Shown here piece after piece: positions 42,070 through 50,050 of a stretch of 51,295 bases of DNA. This DNA comes from CAKRHR01 sp964423195 (GTDB taxonomy: Bacteria > Bacillota > Clostridia > Lachnospirales > Lachnospiraceae), in the NCBI GenBank assembly GCA_964423195.1, contig CAYRDY010000005.1:1-51295 (forward strand), written 5' to 3'. Under the pieces are notes generated by a model that had not been told where the DNA came from, did not search any database, and was given only the letters and a program-made list of their open reading frames with translations. Numbering within the stretch: the stretch's first letter is position 1; every line of letters starts with the position of its first letter. Position numbers and translations under genes: made by a program.

Positions 42070-42774
42070 ATGAGTCAAGCAATAGATATTCAATATACCG
42101 CGCGTGTATTTTTCAGGCTTTTTAAATATTTGCCTAAGACATTGGAAATTGCCCTGTTGGCGATGGTTTTTGCCTTTCTGCTGGGGGCTGTTTTCGCGGT
42201 CATACAGATAAACAAAATCCCGATCTTATCACAGATCGTCAACGTGATTGTACTGTTGATCCGGGCCTGCCCCGTGATGATTCAGATTTTTATTGTCTTT
42301 TACGGCGTGCCGCTGTTTACGCTGTATCTGAAGCAGCTGGGGGTCGTGGCGGAGGTCACGACATTTGACCCGGATATTCTGGGAATCATCGCGCTGTCCG
42401 TCTATTCGGGGGCCTTTGTCTCCCAGGTGCTGCGCGGGGCCATGCAGTCTGTCGATAAAGGCCAGATGGAGGCCGCGCTCTCCATCGGCATGGGCTGGGG
42501 GAGGGGATTTTTGCGGATTGTCTTCCCGCAGGCCGTAATTTACGCGATCCCGCCGCTCATCAGCCAGTTTTTGAATCTATTAAAGGGAACATCGATTTTG
42601 TTTACGATTTCGGTGCTCGACCTGATGGCGGGGGCAAAACTGGAGGCCGCTACGTCATACAGGTATCTGGAGTGCTATATCGCCTCGGCGGTGATCTATT
42701 GGATCATCAGCGCCGTCATCGAAAAACTGATGAATGTCTATTCAAAGAAAAACGCGGTGTTTCTGAAGGCCTAG
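42070..42774 (+). CDS. Amino-acid ABC permease 2
   Basis: A 234-residue second permease: IRACPVMIQIFIVFYGVPLF, YSGAFVSQVLRGAMQSVDKGQMEAALSIGM and FPQAVIYAIPPLISQFLNLLKGTS are the class motifs. The ATG at 42070 has GGAG six bases upstream; an ATG at 42058 would add four residues. Two distinct permeases with one ATPase resemble cystine importers such as B. subtilis TcyJKLMN, but the substrate is not proven. Confidence 0.91.
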   Translation: MSQAIDIQYTARVFFRLFKYLPKTLEIALLAMVFAFLLGAVFAVIQINKIPILSQIVNVIVLLIRACPVMIQIFIVFYGVPLFTLYLKQLGVVAEVTTFDPDILGIIALSVYSGAFVSQVLRGAMQSVDKGQMEAALSIGMGWGRGFLRIVFPQAVIYAIPPLISQFLNLLKGTSILFTISVLDLMAGAKLEAATSYRYLECYIASAVIYWIISAVIEKLMNVYSKKNAVFLKA

Positions 42775-42796
42775 ATCTGAAAAATAAGGAGAAGCG

Positions 42797-43552
42797 ATGT
42801 TAAAGTTTGAGGATATTCATAAATCGTTCGGAAGTCTGCAAGTGCTGAAGGGTGTTTCATGCAGCATTGACACGGGATCCGTGACCGTCATTCTCGGCCC
42901 TTCCGGATCAGGGAAGACGACATTCTTGCGCTGCATCAATTTTCTGGAGTCGGCGGACTCAGGTATCATCACGCTCGATGATCTGCGCGTCGATACGGCG
43001 CACGCGTCAAAGAAACAGATACACGAGATGCGGATGCACACGGCGATGGTTTTTCAGCACTATAATCTGTTTAAGAATAAAACGGTTTTGGAAAATGTGA
43101 CCGAGGGGCTCAAGGTGGTGCGCAAGGTTTCCAAACAGGAGGCGGAGGATCAGGCGATGTACTATCTGGAAAAAGTAGGCATGGCGGATCGGAGGGATTA
43201 TTATCCGTACCAGATTTCGGGCGGACAGCAGCAGCGCGTCTCCATCGCGCGGGCGCTGGCCATGAAGCCGAAAGTGATCCTGTTTGACGAACCGACTTCC
43301 GCGCTGGATCCGGAGCTGGTCAGCGGGGTGCTTGAAACGATGAAGCAGATCGCCAGAGAATCTGAGTGCACGATGGTCGTCGTCACGCACGAGATTGATT
43401 TTGCGAAGGATGTCGCGGATCATGTGATTTTTATGGACGGCGGCGTGATCGTCGAGGAGGGTCATCCGCGGGATATCTTGACGCATCCTAAGGAGGAGCG
43501 GACACAGAAATTTTTGTCCCGTTTTATTGACATGACGGAATTTTATATATAG
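42797..43552 (+). CDS. Amino-acid ABC ATPase
   Basis: A 251-residue ATPase of the polar amino-acid class. Walker A GPSGSGKTT is at residues 34-42, Q loop MVFQHYNLFKNKTVLENV, signature ISGGQQQRVSIARALAM, Walker B VILFDEPTSALDPELV and VVTHEIDFA. AAGGAGA precedes the ATG. The LanC-like gene follows after 14 bases with its own strong AGGAGGG box. Confidence 0.95.
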   Translation: MLKFEDIHKSFGSLQVLKGVSCSIDTGSVTVILGPSGSGKTTFLRCINFLESADSGIITLDDLRVDTAHASKKQIHEMRMHTAMVFQHYNLFKNKTVLENVTEGLKVVRKVSKQEAEDQAMYYLEKVGMADRRDYYPYQISGGQQQRVSIARALAMKPKVILFDEPTSALDPELVSGVLETMKQIARESECTMVVVTHEIDFAKDVADHVIFMDGGVIVEEGHPRDILTHPKEERTQKFLSRFIDMTEFYI

Positions 43553-43566
43553 GAGGGAAAATCATC

Positions 43567-44850
43567 ATGGGGATAAATGGCTATACGCCCAAAATTTTTA
43601 TGCGAAAAAAATCAAAGGAAGATTATCTGCAGGCCGCACTTGAGACGGCGGAATGGATTGACCGATATGCTGTGGAGACGCCTTACGGCAGAGTCTGGCA
43701 GGTGCACCCACCGGAGCAGAATGGCTTCCATGACATAATGATATTTAACGAGCGTTGCCTGTATTCCGGGGCTTCCGGCATCGGACTCTTTTTCCTGCGC
43801 CTGTATCAGGCGACGGGCGAGAGGCGATGGCTCGATGAGGCGGAGGCGGCGGCCGCGCATCTCATCGCGACGGCCTCCGGTCCTGAGTGGTATGAGAGCG
43901 TCCTAAACGGAAAGCTGGAGGGCATTCTACAGGTTCCCGGATGGGCGATCGGCTATTCCAACGGCCCGATCGGCGAGGCATCGTTTGTGATGGATCTGTT
44001 TGAGGCGACCGGAAAGGAGAAATACCTCGCGTTTGTCTTAAAGACGGCCGATGACCTGCTCGAGGCGGCNNNNNNNNNNNNNNNNNNNNNNNNNNNNNNN
44101 NNNNNNNNNNNNNNNNNNNNNNNNNNNNNNNNNNNNNNNNNNNNNNNNNNNNNNNNNNNNNNNNNNNNNAACTTTTCACACGGGACAGCCGGGACGGCGT
44201 GGATGTTTGCCGTGCTGTACGGCGAGACAAAGAATGAAAAATATCTGTCGCTCGCCAAAGACGGCGTGGCATACCTGATGCATATTGCCGTCGGCGATGA
44301 GACCGGTATGTTGATCCCTTACCAGGATCATCCGAAGACCGGCCCGACCTTCGATCGATTTTACCTGAGTACCTGCCACGGTCCGGCGGGGACCACGCTC
44401 GTATTTCGCAAGCTCTATGAACTCACAGGGGAGGAGATTTACCGTGACTGGGTCATCTGGCTCTCACGCGGCGTTATCCGCGCCGGTGCGCCGGAGAGCT
44501 ATTCGTGGGGCTATTGGAACAGCATGTGCCAGTGCTGCGGGAGCGCCGGACTTCTGGAGCATTTTATCAATGTCTACGAGTTGACGCGTCAGTCGGAATT
44601 TTTGACGTATGCCGTCCGGACGGCGGATAAAATGTTGTCGGATTCCTCGACGCTTTATGAGGGACTGCGGACGTGGTACGGCGCGTGGACGCGCACGATC
44701 CCTGAAAAGGTGGTCAGCTATCTGGGATTGTATGTGGGGAACGCGGGCTGCGCCTCCGCGCTGCTCAGTCTCTACGCGCTTGAGGCGAAAAAAACACTGA
44801 CAAAGCTGTATGAGTTTCGATTCGTTGAAGCGAAATCTCATGGAAAATGA
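43567..44850 (+). CDS. LanC-like (lanthionine cyclase-fold) protein, interrupted by an assembly gap
   Basis: About 427 residues, split by 100 N. The alpha-alpha toroid repeats of LanC-like proteins show as GASGIGLFFLRLY, NGPIGEASFVMDLF, FSHGTAGTAWMFAVLY, TCHGPAGTTLVFRKLY, CCGSAGLLEHFINVY and GNAGCASALLSLY. Cysteine/histidine residues in TCHGPAG and MCQCCGSAG are candidate zinc ligands. No lantibiotic precursor or LanB/LanM gene is near. It sits with an amino-acid importer and gshA, so action on a small thiol or dehydro-amino acid is a guess. The frame agrees on both sides of the gap; the true gap length is unknown. Confidence 0.78.
   Translation: MGINGYTPKIFMRKKSKEDYLQAALETAEWIDRYAVETPYGRVWQVHPPEQNGFHDIMIFNERCLYSGASGIGLFFLRLYQATGERRWLDEAEAAAAHLIATASGPEWYESVLNGKLEGILQVPGWAIGYSNGPIGEASFVMDLFEATGKEKYLAFVLKTADDLLEAXXXXXXXXXXXXXXXXXXXXXXXXXXXXXXXXXXNFSHGTAGTAWMFAVLYGETKNEKYLSLAKDGVAYLMHIAVGDETGMLIPYQDHPKTGPTFDRFYLSTCHGPAGTTLVFRKLYELTGEEIYRDWVIWLSRGVIRAGAPESYSWGYWNSMCQCCGSAGLLEHFINVYELTRQSEFLTYAVRTADKMLSDSSTLYEGLRTWYGAWTRTIPEKVVSYLGLYVGNAGCASALLSLYALEAKKTLTKLYEFRFVEAKSHGK
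44070..44169. other. Assembly gap (100 N) inside the LanC-like gene
   Basis: Exactly 100 N. The missing part would contain about one toroid repeat; the real length is not known. Confidence 0.97.
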
Positions 44851-44855
44851 GATTT
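44833..44855 (+). other. Hairpin overlapping the LanC-like stop codon
   Basis: A perfect 9-bp stem AAATCTCAT (44833-44841) and ATGAGATTT (44847-44855) around GGAAA includes the TGA stop. No clean T tract follows, so mRNA processing or coupling is as likely as termination. Confidence 0.45.
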
Positions 44856-44930
44856 ATCGGTCGATTTTAGCAATTCCGACGGATCACGCTTTTAAATTAT
44901 TTTCGGCAAATAGTTACAGTGGAGAATAGG

Positions 44931-46205
44931 ATGCTGCATTTACAGAATGAATATATCAGAGAGCATATTTTGGAGGGTAATTTCGGCCTGGAAAAAGAGA
45001 GCCTGCGGGTGCTTGGCAACGGGAAATTTGCGCACACGCCGCATCCGTTTCCAAACGACGCCCACATCGTGAAGGATTTCTGTGAAAATCAGACGGAGAT
45101 CAATACTTCCGTCCAACACACGATAGAGGACGCCATCGGTGAGCTGGAGTTTCACAATCAGCGCATTTACAGGCGCCTGCGCGAGCTTCCCGAAAGGGAA
45201 TATTTATGGCCGTTTTCCAACCCGCCGTATATCGAGAATGAGCGGGATATTCCCGTGGCCGTCTTTGCGGGGGAACATTTCTCAAAGACCGCTTACAGGG
45301 ATTATCTGTCCGAGAAATACGGGCGCTATAAGATGACCTTCTCAGGGATTCATGTCAACTTTTCGTTTCCGGAGGCGCTGCTGATGGCCGACTACGAGGC
45401 GCAGATGCGCGAATTTAAGGATTTCCGCGCGTATAAGGATCACCTCTACCTCGAACTGGCCAAGGGGATGGCGGCTTACGGGTGGATTCTCGTGGCGGTG
45501 ACGGCGGCCAGCCCCGTCCTGGACAGTTCATTCGTGGAGAAGGGCGTCTATGACCACGGCGTCTTTACGGGCATGGCCTCCGTGCGCTGCAGTGAGATGG
45601 GCTACTGGAATGAATTCGCGCCGATTTTTGACTATGACGACATCGAGAGCTATGCGGACAGCATCCAGAGGTATGTGGATCAGGGCCTACTGCAGGCGCC
45701 ATCCGAACTGTATTATCCGATTCGCCTGAAGCCGAGAGGCGAAAATCATCTTGAGACGCTGAGAGCTAACGGTGTGGATCACATCGAGCTGCGCATGTTT
45801 GACCTCAATCCGCTGACAGAGACAGGGGTGGCATACAGAGACGTCCGCTTCGCGCAGCTCTTGATGATATGGCTGGCGGCCGAGCCGATCGCCTCATTCA
45901 CGCGAAAGGATCAGATACAGGCCGTGCGGAATTTTAAAAACGCCGCGCACTATGACCTGAAAACCGTCAAAATACTGATGCCCGACGGCGCCAATGACTC
46001 CGTCGCCGACACGGCCATGCGTGTGATTGACCGGATGAAGATATTTTATCGGGAACTGGGTCTGCCGGTGTCAGACATTCTGGAATTTGAATATGAGAAA
46101 TTTATAAATCCTAAGAATCGCTACGCGTGGCAGATTCGTGATCGCTTCCAGTCCGATTTTGTGGAAAAGGCGATGGCGCTGACCAGGGAGAGGCAGGGCG
46201 GATAA
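44931..46205 (+). CDS. gshA: Glutamate-cysteine ligase (gamma-glutamylcysteine synthetase), stand-alone
   Basis: A 424-residue ligase that joins glutamate and cysteine. Motifs of the E. coli-type GshA and of GshAB N-terminal domains are GNFGLEKESLRVL, FCENQTEINT, KMTFSGIHVNFSFP, HIELRMFDLNPL and FAQLLMIW. There is no C-terminal ATP-grasp glutathione synthetase domain, and no gshB is near, so the product may stop at gamma-glutamylcysteine. The ATG at 44931 follows GGAG six bases upstream; a GTG at 44919 is less likely. It lies in the putative thiol operon. Confidence 0.92.
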   Translation: MLHLQNEYIREHILEGNFGLEKESLRVLGNGKFAHTPHPFPNDAHIVKDFCENQTEINTSVQHTIEDAIGELEFHNQRIYRRLRELPEREYLWPFSNPPYIENERDIPVAVFAGEHFSKTAYRDYLSEKYGRYKMTFSGIHVNFSFPEALLMADYEAQMREFKDFRAYKDHLYLELAKGMAAYGWILVAVTAASPVLDSSFVEKGVYDHGVFTGMASVRCSEMGYWNEFAPIFDYDDIESYADSIQRYVDQGLLQAPSELYYPIRLKPRGENHLETLRANGVDHIELRMFDLNPLTETGVAYRDVRFAQLLMIWLAAEPIASFTRKDQIQAVRNFKNAAHYDLKTVKILMPDGANDSVADTAMRVIDRMKIFYRELGLPVSDILEFEYEKFINPKNRYAWQIRDRFQSDFVEKAMALTRERQGG

Positions 46206-46209
46206 GAAA

Positions 46210-46317
46210 ATGATAAGACGGAGAAGAAAAATAGAGCAGATCAGGGAAAACAAGGCAGACAGAGAAAGAAAGGCAGACAGGGAAAGACAGGCAGACAGGG
46301 AAAGACAGGGCAGGTAG
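46210..46317 (+). CDS. Small repeat-encoded ORF (35 aa)
   Basis: A 35-codon frame from ATG 46210 to TAG 46315-46317, ending exactly one base before the next gene's ATG. It reads MIRRRRKIEQIRENK followed by three copies of an ADRER(K/Q) unit, so it is highly charged and Arg-rich. GGGCGG at the end of gshA may serve as ribosome binding site. It may be a real small protein, or only a coupling leader created by an 18-bp repeat. Unrecognised. Confidence 0.35.
   Translation: MIRRRRKIEQIRENKADRERKADRERQADRERQGR
46251..46310. repeat. 18-bp tandem repeat between gshA and the amidotransferase gene
   Basis: Three near-identical 18-bp units (AGGCAGACAGGGAAAGAC-type; 46251-46268, 46269-46286, 46287-46304) plus a partial fourth that provides the AGGGCAGG box of the next gene. 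Confidence 0.9.
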
Positions 46318-47091
46318 ATGTGTGAATTATTCGGGATCTGTTCCCCGCAAAAAAAGCAACTGAATCAACTGCTGAGAGAATTTTTCTCACACGGGACGGA
46401 TCATCCGCACGGCTGGGGGATGGCCTTCTTCTACGGCGGCGCCGTGTCGCTTGAGAAGGAGGCGCAGAATTCCTGCAAGAGCGCTTATCTGAGGCAGCGG
46501 CTGCGGGCAAAGATCGAGGCGGATCAGATGATCGCCCATATCCGGCGCGCGACCAAGGGCACGATGGACTATGAGAATACGCATCCGTTCGTCATACGCG
46601 ACGACAGCGGTCGGGCGTGGACGCTGGCGCACAACGGCACGATTTTTGAGAGCAAAATGCTGAATCCGTTTATCCACGAGCAGCAAGGGCAGACGGACAG
46701 CGAGCGGATTCTCTGCTGTATTGTCCGCAAAGTCAACGAGGCGCAGGAAAGTCTGGGGCGCGCGCTGTCTTTGGAGGAGCGGTTTTGCCTGGTGGATGGG
46801 ATTATCTGCGCCATCACGCCGGAAAACAAGGTCAATCTCCTCCTGTTTGACGGGGAACTTTTTTATGTCCACACGAATTATAGGGACAGCCTGTACAGCC
46901 GCCATGAGGGCGAGGCGCTGCTCGTCTCCACCAGACCACTCGGAATCAAGCGCTGGGAGCCCGTGCCGTTTTGCCGCCTGCTCGCCTACAGAAGGGGGCG
47001 CCTTGTCTTTGAGGGGACGAGGCATGAAAATGAATTTTTTGACAGCGAGGAAAAAATGCGGCTGCTGTTTTTGGACTTCGCGGGCCTATAA
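46318..47091 (+). CDS. Class II glutamine amidotransferase (YafJ/EgtC-like)
   Basis: A 257-residue N-terminal-nucleophile amidohydrolase. It begins MCELFGICS, with C2 as the nucleophile after Met removal; HPHGWGMAFFY, AHIRRATKGTMDYENTHPF and WTLAHNGTI are the glutaminase-domain motifs. No synthetase domain is attached. Close families hydrolyse gamma-glutamyl amides, as EgtC does in ergothioneine synthesis. Next to gshA, it could cleave a gamma-glutamyl intermediate; this is inference. Its ribosome binding site comes from the 18-bp repeat. Confidence 0.88.
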   Translation: MCELFGICSPQKKQLNQLLREFFSHGTDHPHGWGMAFFYGGAVSLEKEAQNSCKSAYLRQRLRAKIEADQMIAHIRRATKGTMDYENTHPFVIRDDSGRAWTLAHNGTIFESKMLNPFIHEQQGQTDSERILCCIVRKVNEAQESLGRALSLEERFCLVDGIICAITPENKVNLLLFDGELFYVHTNYRDSLYSRHEGEALLVSTRPLGIKRWEPVPFCRLLAYRRGRLVFEGTRHENEFFDSEEKMRLLFLDFAGL

Positions 47092-47188
47092 AATCGCTTT
47101 AGCGGGGGGAAAATTACGCGGCAAAATCGCTATGGCAATGCGGATAAATACACAATATCATGAACGCGGTGGGAGGGTAAAAGCGCAC

Positions 47189-48336
47189 ATGGAACTTCAT
47201 TTTGCGACCCGATGTATCTATGGGAATAAAGAAAAATTTGAGAGGGAGACGACGGGCGCGATCAGTTTCCCCATCTATCAGACAGCGACCTACGCGCACC
47301 CGCAGGTCGGGCAGAGCACCGGCTTTGACTATACCCGAATGCAGAACCCGACCAGGCAGCAGCTTGAGCGGGTGGTGGCCTCACTGGAGAAGGGGGTCGA
47401 CGCTCTGGCATTTTCCAGCGGAATGGCCGCGATCACCGCGCTGATGGAGTTGTTTCGGCCCGGCGATCACCTGATCACGGACGCGGATCTCTACGGCGGC
47501 AGCATCCGCCTTTTTAACCATATCAGCGAAAAAAACGGCATCACATTTTCACATATCGACTGCAGCACGGCCGACGTGGCGCGCTATGTCAACGAAAATA
47601 CCAAAGCCATCTTTATTGAGACGCCGACAAATCCGATGATGAATGTCGTGGATATCCGAAAAATGGCGGACATAGCCCATCGGCATCATCTGCTCCTGAT
47701 CGTCGACAACACCTTTCTGTCGCCATATTTTCAGAATCCGCTGGAGCTCGGAGCCGATGTGGTCATCCACAGCGGGACCAAATTTCTGGGCGGGCACAAT
47801 GACACGCTGGCGGGGTTTGTCGTCACCGGTTCCGAGGAAATATCGGAGAGAATGCGGTTTATCATCAAGACCGTGGGTTCCGGTCTCTCGCCTGCGGACA
47901 GCTGGCTGATCCTTCGGGGCATCAAGACGCTGCCCCTGAGAATGGAGAAAGCCCAGGAAAACGCCATGGCGATCACGTCCTATCTGCTCTCAGAGCCGAG
48001 GGTCAAAAAGGTGTATTATCCCGGCATCGAGGGCAGTGCCGGATATGAGATCTGCAAGCGCCAGGCCAGGGGCTTCGGATCGATGATCACTTTTGAGGTG
48101 GAGAGCCGTGAGCTGGCGCACCACATACTGAAAAATACGAGGATTATTCCGTTTGCGGAGAGTTTGGGCGGCGTGGAGACGCTGCTCACCTATCCCTGTA
48201 CCCAGACCCACGCCGACGTCCCGGAGCAAGTGCGGCTGGCTAACGGCCTGACGGATCGCATTCTGCGCCTGTCGGCCGGCATAGAGGACAAGGTGGATCT
48301 GATCGCGGATCTCAAATACGCGATGGACTCATATGA
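47189..48336 (+). CDS. Cystathionine/methionine gamma-lyase-family PLP enzyme, 3' end in gap
   Basis: Cys/Met metabolism PLP enzyme with at least 382 visible residues. YTRMQNPTRQQLE, SSGMAAITALMEL, DLYGGSIRLF, ETPTNPMMNVVDI and the PLP lysine K198 (HSGTKFLGGHND) place it among gamma-lyases and gamma-synthases. The start at 47189 follows GGGAGGG and gives the normal N-terminus MELHFATRCIYG. The last visible residues DLKYAMDSY are near the expected C-terminus, so only a few codons are missing in the gap. It likely splits or builds cystathionine-type or methionine substrates. Confidence 0.92.
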
Positions 48337-48436
48337 NNNNNNNNNNNNNNNNNNNNNNNNNNNNNNNNNNNNNNNNNNNNNNNNNNNNNNNNNNNNNNNN
48401 NNNNNNNNNNNNNNNNNNNNNNNNNNNNNNNNNNNN
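48337..48436. other. Assembly gap (100 N) between the two PLP genes
   Basis: Exactly 100 N. It hides the stop of the gamma-lyase-family gene and the spacer before the next gene. Confidence 0.97.
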
Positions 48437-48449
48437 GGGGGGAAGCAGC

Positions 48450-49631
48450 ATGATTGAGAAAAATACCGACTTTGATGCGATCATCGAACGCAGACATACG
48501 GGCAGCCTGAAATACGATTTCGCGGCGAGAAGGGGGCGACCGGAGGATGTGTTGCCGCTCTGGGTCGCGGACATGGATTTTAGGACCTCCAGCCTGGTGC
48601 TGGACGCCATCCAGGAGCGGGTGGCGCATGGGATCTTCGGCTATTCGGAGCCTGAGGACAGCTATTTTGAGGCATTGGCGGACTGGATGAAAAACCGCCA
48701 CGGTCTGGACATTGAGCGGCGCTGGGTCGTCAGGACGCCGGGAATCGTCTTCGCCCTGGCGATGGCGGTCAAGGCCTATACAGATGTGGGCGACGCGGTT
48801 CTCATCCAGCAGCCGGTCTATTACCCTTTTACGGAGGTGATCGCCGACAATCACCGCGTGGTCGTCAGCAACGACCTTCTCTTGGGGAGCGACGGGAAAT
48901 ACCATATCGATTTCAGGGATTTTGAGAGAAAAATCGTCGAGAATCACATCAAATTGTTCTTATTTTGCAGCCCGCACAATCCCGTGGGCAGGGTGTGGAC
49001 GCGCCTTGAACTCATGCAGCTCGCACAGATATGTCTCAGACACCATGTGATCATTGTCAGTGACGAGATCCATGAGGACTTTACCTTCGACGGCTATGCG
49101 CACACACCGCTGTTGAACGTGGACGAAAATCTGAGGGAGATCACCGTGACCTGCACGTCGCCGGCCAAGACATTTAACCTGGCGGGGCTGCAGATCTCCA
49201 ACATCCTGATACCGAACAGCAGATTGAGGGGCGCGCTGAAGCGGCAGATCGCCGCGGCCGGATACAGTCAGCTGGGGACGCTTGGGCTTGTGGCCTGCGA
49301 GGCCGCCTACAGGTACGGCGGGCAGTGGTATGAGGCGCTGATGCGCTATCTGCAGGAAAATCTCGTTTTTGTCAGGGAATACTTAAGAGACAAATTGCCG
49401 CAGATCAGGCTGATCGAGCCGGAGGGGACCTACCTGCTCTGGCTGGATTTTCGCGCCCTCGGCCTGCCTGAACGCGATCTTGAGGATCTGATCGTCAATA
49501 AGGCGAAACTGTGGCTTGACAGCGGCGCCATATTCGGCAGGGCCGGCGAGGGCTTTGAGCGGATCAACATCGCCACGCGCCGCAGTCTGCTCTCTGAAGC
49601 GCTGGAGCGGCTGAGGGAAGCATTAAACTAA
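48450..49631 (+). CDS. MalY/PatB-type C-S beta-lyase
   Basis: A 393-residue fold-type I PLP enzyme. LPLWVADMDFRTSS, RTPGIVFALAMAVKAY, CSPHNPVGRVW, SDEIHEDFTFDG and K240 in TSPAKTFNLAGLQISN are MalY/PatB hallmarks. These enzymes cleave cystathionine, cysteine conjugates or S-methylcysteine to pyruvate, ammonia and a thiol. The ATG at 48450 follows GGGGGGAAG. Together with the gamma-lyase-family gene it gives the locus two C-S cleaving activities. It ends before a large terminator. Confidence 0.92.
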   Translation: MIEKNTDFDAIIERRHTGSLKYDFAARRGRPEDVLPLWVADMDFRTSSLVLDAIQERVAHGIFGYSEPEDSYFEALADWMKNRHGLDIERRWVVRTPGIVFALAMAVKAYTDVGDAVLIQQPVYYPFTEVIADNHRVVVSNDLLLGSDGKYHIDFRDFERKIVENHIKLFLFCSPHNPVGRVWTRLELMQLAQICLRHHVIIVSDEIHEDFTFDGYAHTPLLNVDENLREITVTCTSPAKTFNLAGLQISNILIPNSRLRGALKRQIAAAGYSQLGTLGLVACEAAYRYGGQWYEALMRYLQENLVFVREYLRDKLPQIRLIEPEGTYLLWLDFRALGLPERDLEDLIVNKAKLWLDSGAIFGRAGEGFERINIATRRSLLSEALERLREALN

Positions 49632-49642
49632 AAGAAAAGAAT

Positions 49643-49725
49643 AAAGCTGTTGTCTTGGTTGAAATTTAGACACATCTCCGATGGTTGGCGTGTGTCTTTT
49701 TTTCTGTCAAGGCAGCAGCTTTTTT
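49643..49725 (+). terminator. Nested double terminator after the thiol operon
   Basis: The inner stem AGACACA (49668-49674) with TGTGTCT (49691-49697) runs into seven T. An outer 15-bp stem (49643-49657 with 49708-49722, two G-T pairs) encloses it and ends in another T run. Confidence 0.85.
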
Positions 49726-49822
49726 GTGTTTTTGAGTCCTGATTTTGCACCTCGACAACCGAATTTTCGCCGGTTAGACCGAAGAACCGCACTATGGCCC
49801 CGCAATCTTGCGGGGCCAATAT

Positions 49823-49841
49823 TTTCGCAGAGTATTTTACT
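49823..49841 (+). repeat. Left arm of a 19-bp inverted repeat flanking the integrase
   Basis: TTTCGCAGAGTATTTTACT is found here and, exactly reverse-complemented, at 51258-51276 beyond the integrase. The pair encloses 1416 bases and may mark element ends or attachment-site parts. Confidence 0.7.
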
Positions 49842-50016
49842 GTAAGAAAAGGCTATTTGAGTCAAGGCAACAAAAACCTATTAAAATTTTACACTTTAAT
49901 CTAAACTTTGTCAATGAATTTATAAATTTTTTCAAATAAATTTTACAAAGAAATATTAGAAAATTCTATACATATTTCTAATTTTAAACGAAAATTAGAT
50001 CTATCGACTCCATTAA

Positions 50017-50036
50017 AGGGGTCAGAAAAAGGGTCA
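50017..50036 (+). repeat. GGGTCA direct repeat upstream of the integrase
   Basis: AGGGGTCAGAAAAAGGGTCA lies directly before the ribosome binding site; an 18-of-20 match occurs in the last codons of the gene at 51187-51206. Each carries two GGGTCA words 12 bases apart, the look of integrase arm sites or of a duplicated target. Confidence 0.6.
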
Positions 50037-50050
50037 AAGGAGGCTTTCAA

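Larger units (their letters stand above)
49726..50050. other. Spacer before the integrase with a perfect GC hairpin
   Basis: No gene is visible in these 325 bases. A perfect stem GGCCCCGCAA (49796-49805) with TTGCGGGGCC (49808-49817) has a two-base loop. It is followed by the 19-base inverted-repeat arm at 49823 and a strongly AT-rich stretch (about 49880-50010) before the integrase. Confidence 0.6.

Noticed and set aside
43567..44850. Lantibiotic biosynthesis cluster
   Set aside because: No precursor peptide, LanB, LanM, protease or dedicated exporter is present; the neighbours are importer and sulfur-metabolism genes.
48333..48449. N-terminal extension of the MalY/PatB gene into the gap
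   Set aside because: The extension is almost all N; the ATG at 48450 has a strong ribosome binding site and gives the family's normal N-terminus.
46721..48457. One long open frame of 578 codons covering the end of the amidotransferase gene and the gamma-lyase-family gene
   Set aside because: Its first 156 codons overlap the amidotransferase gene in another frame and have no family resemblance. The true start is 47189 with a good ribosome binding site, and its end is an artefact of reading through N.
44931..49631. Ergothioneine pathway (EgtA/EgtC/EgtE-like set)
   Set aside because: The ligase, amidotransferase and PLP lyases look alike in type, but EgtB and EgtD, which define the pathway, are absent.
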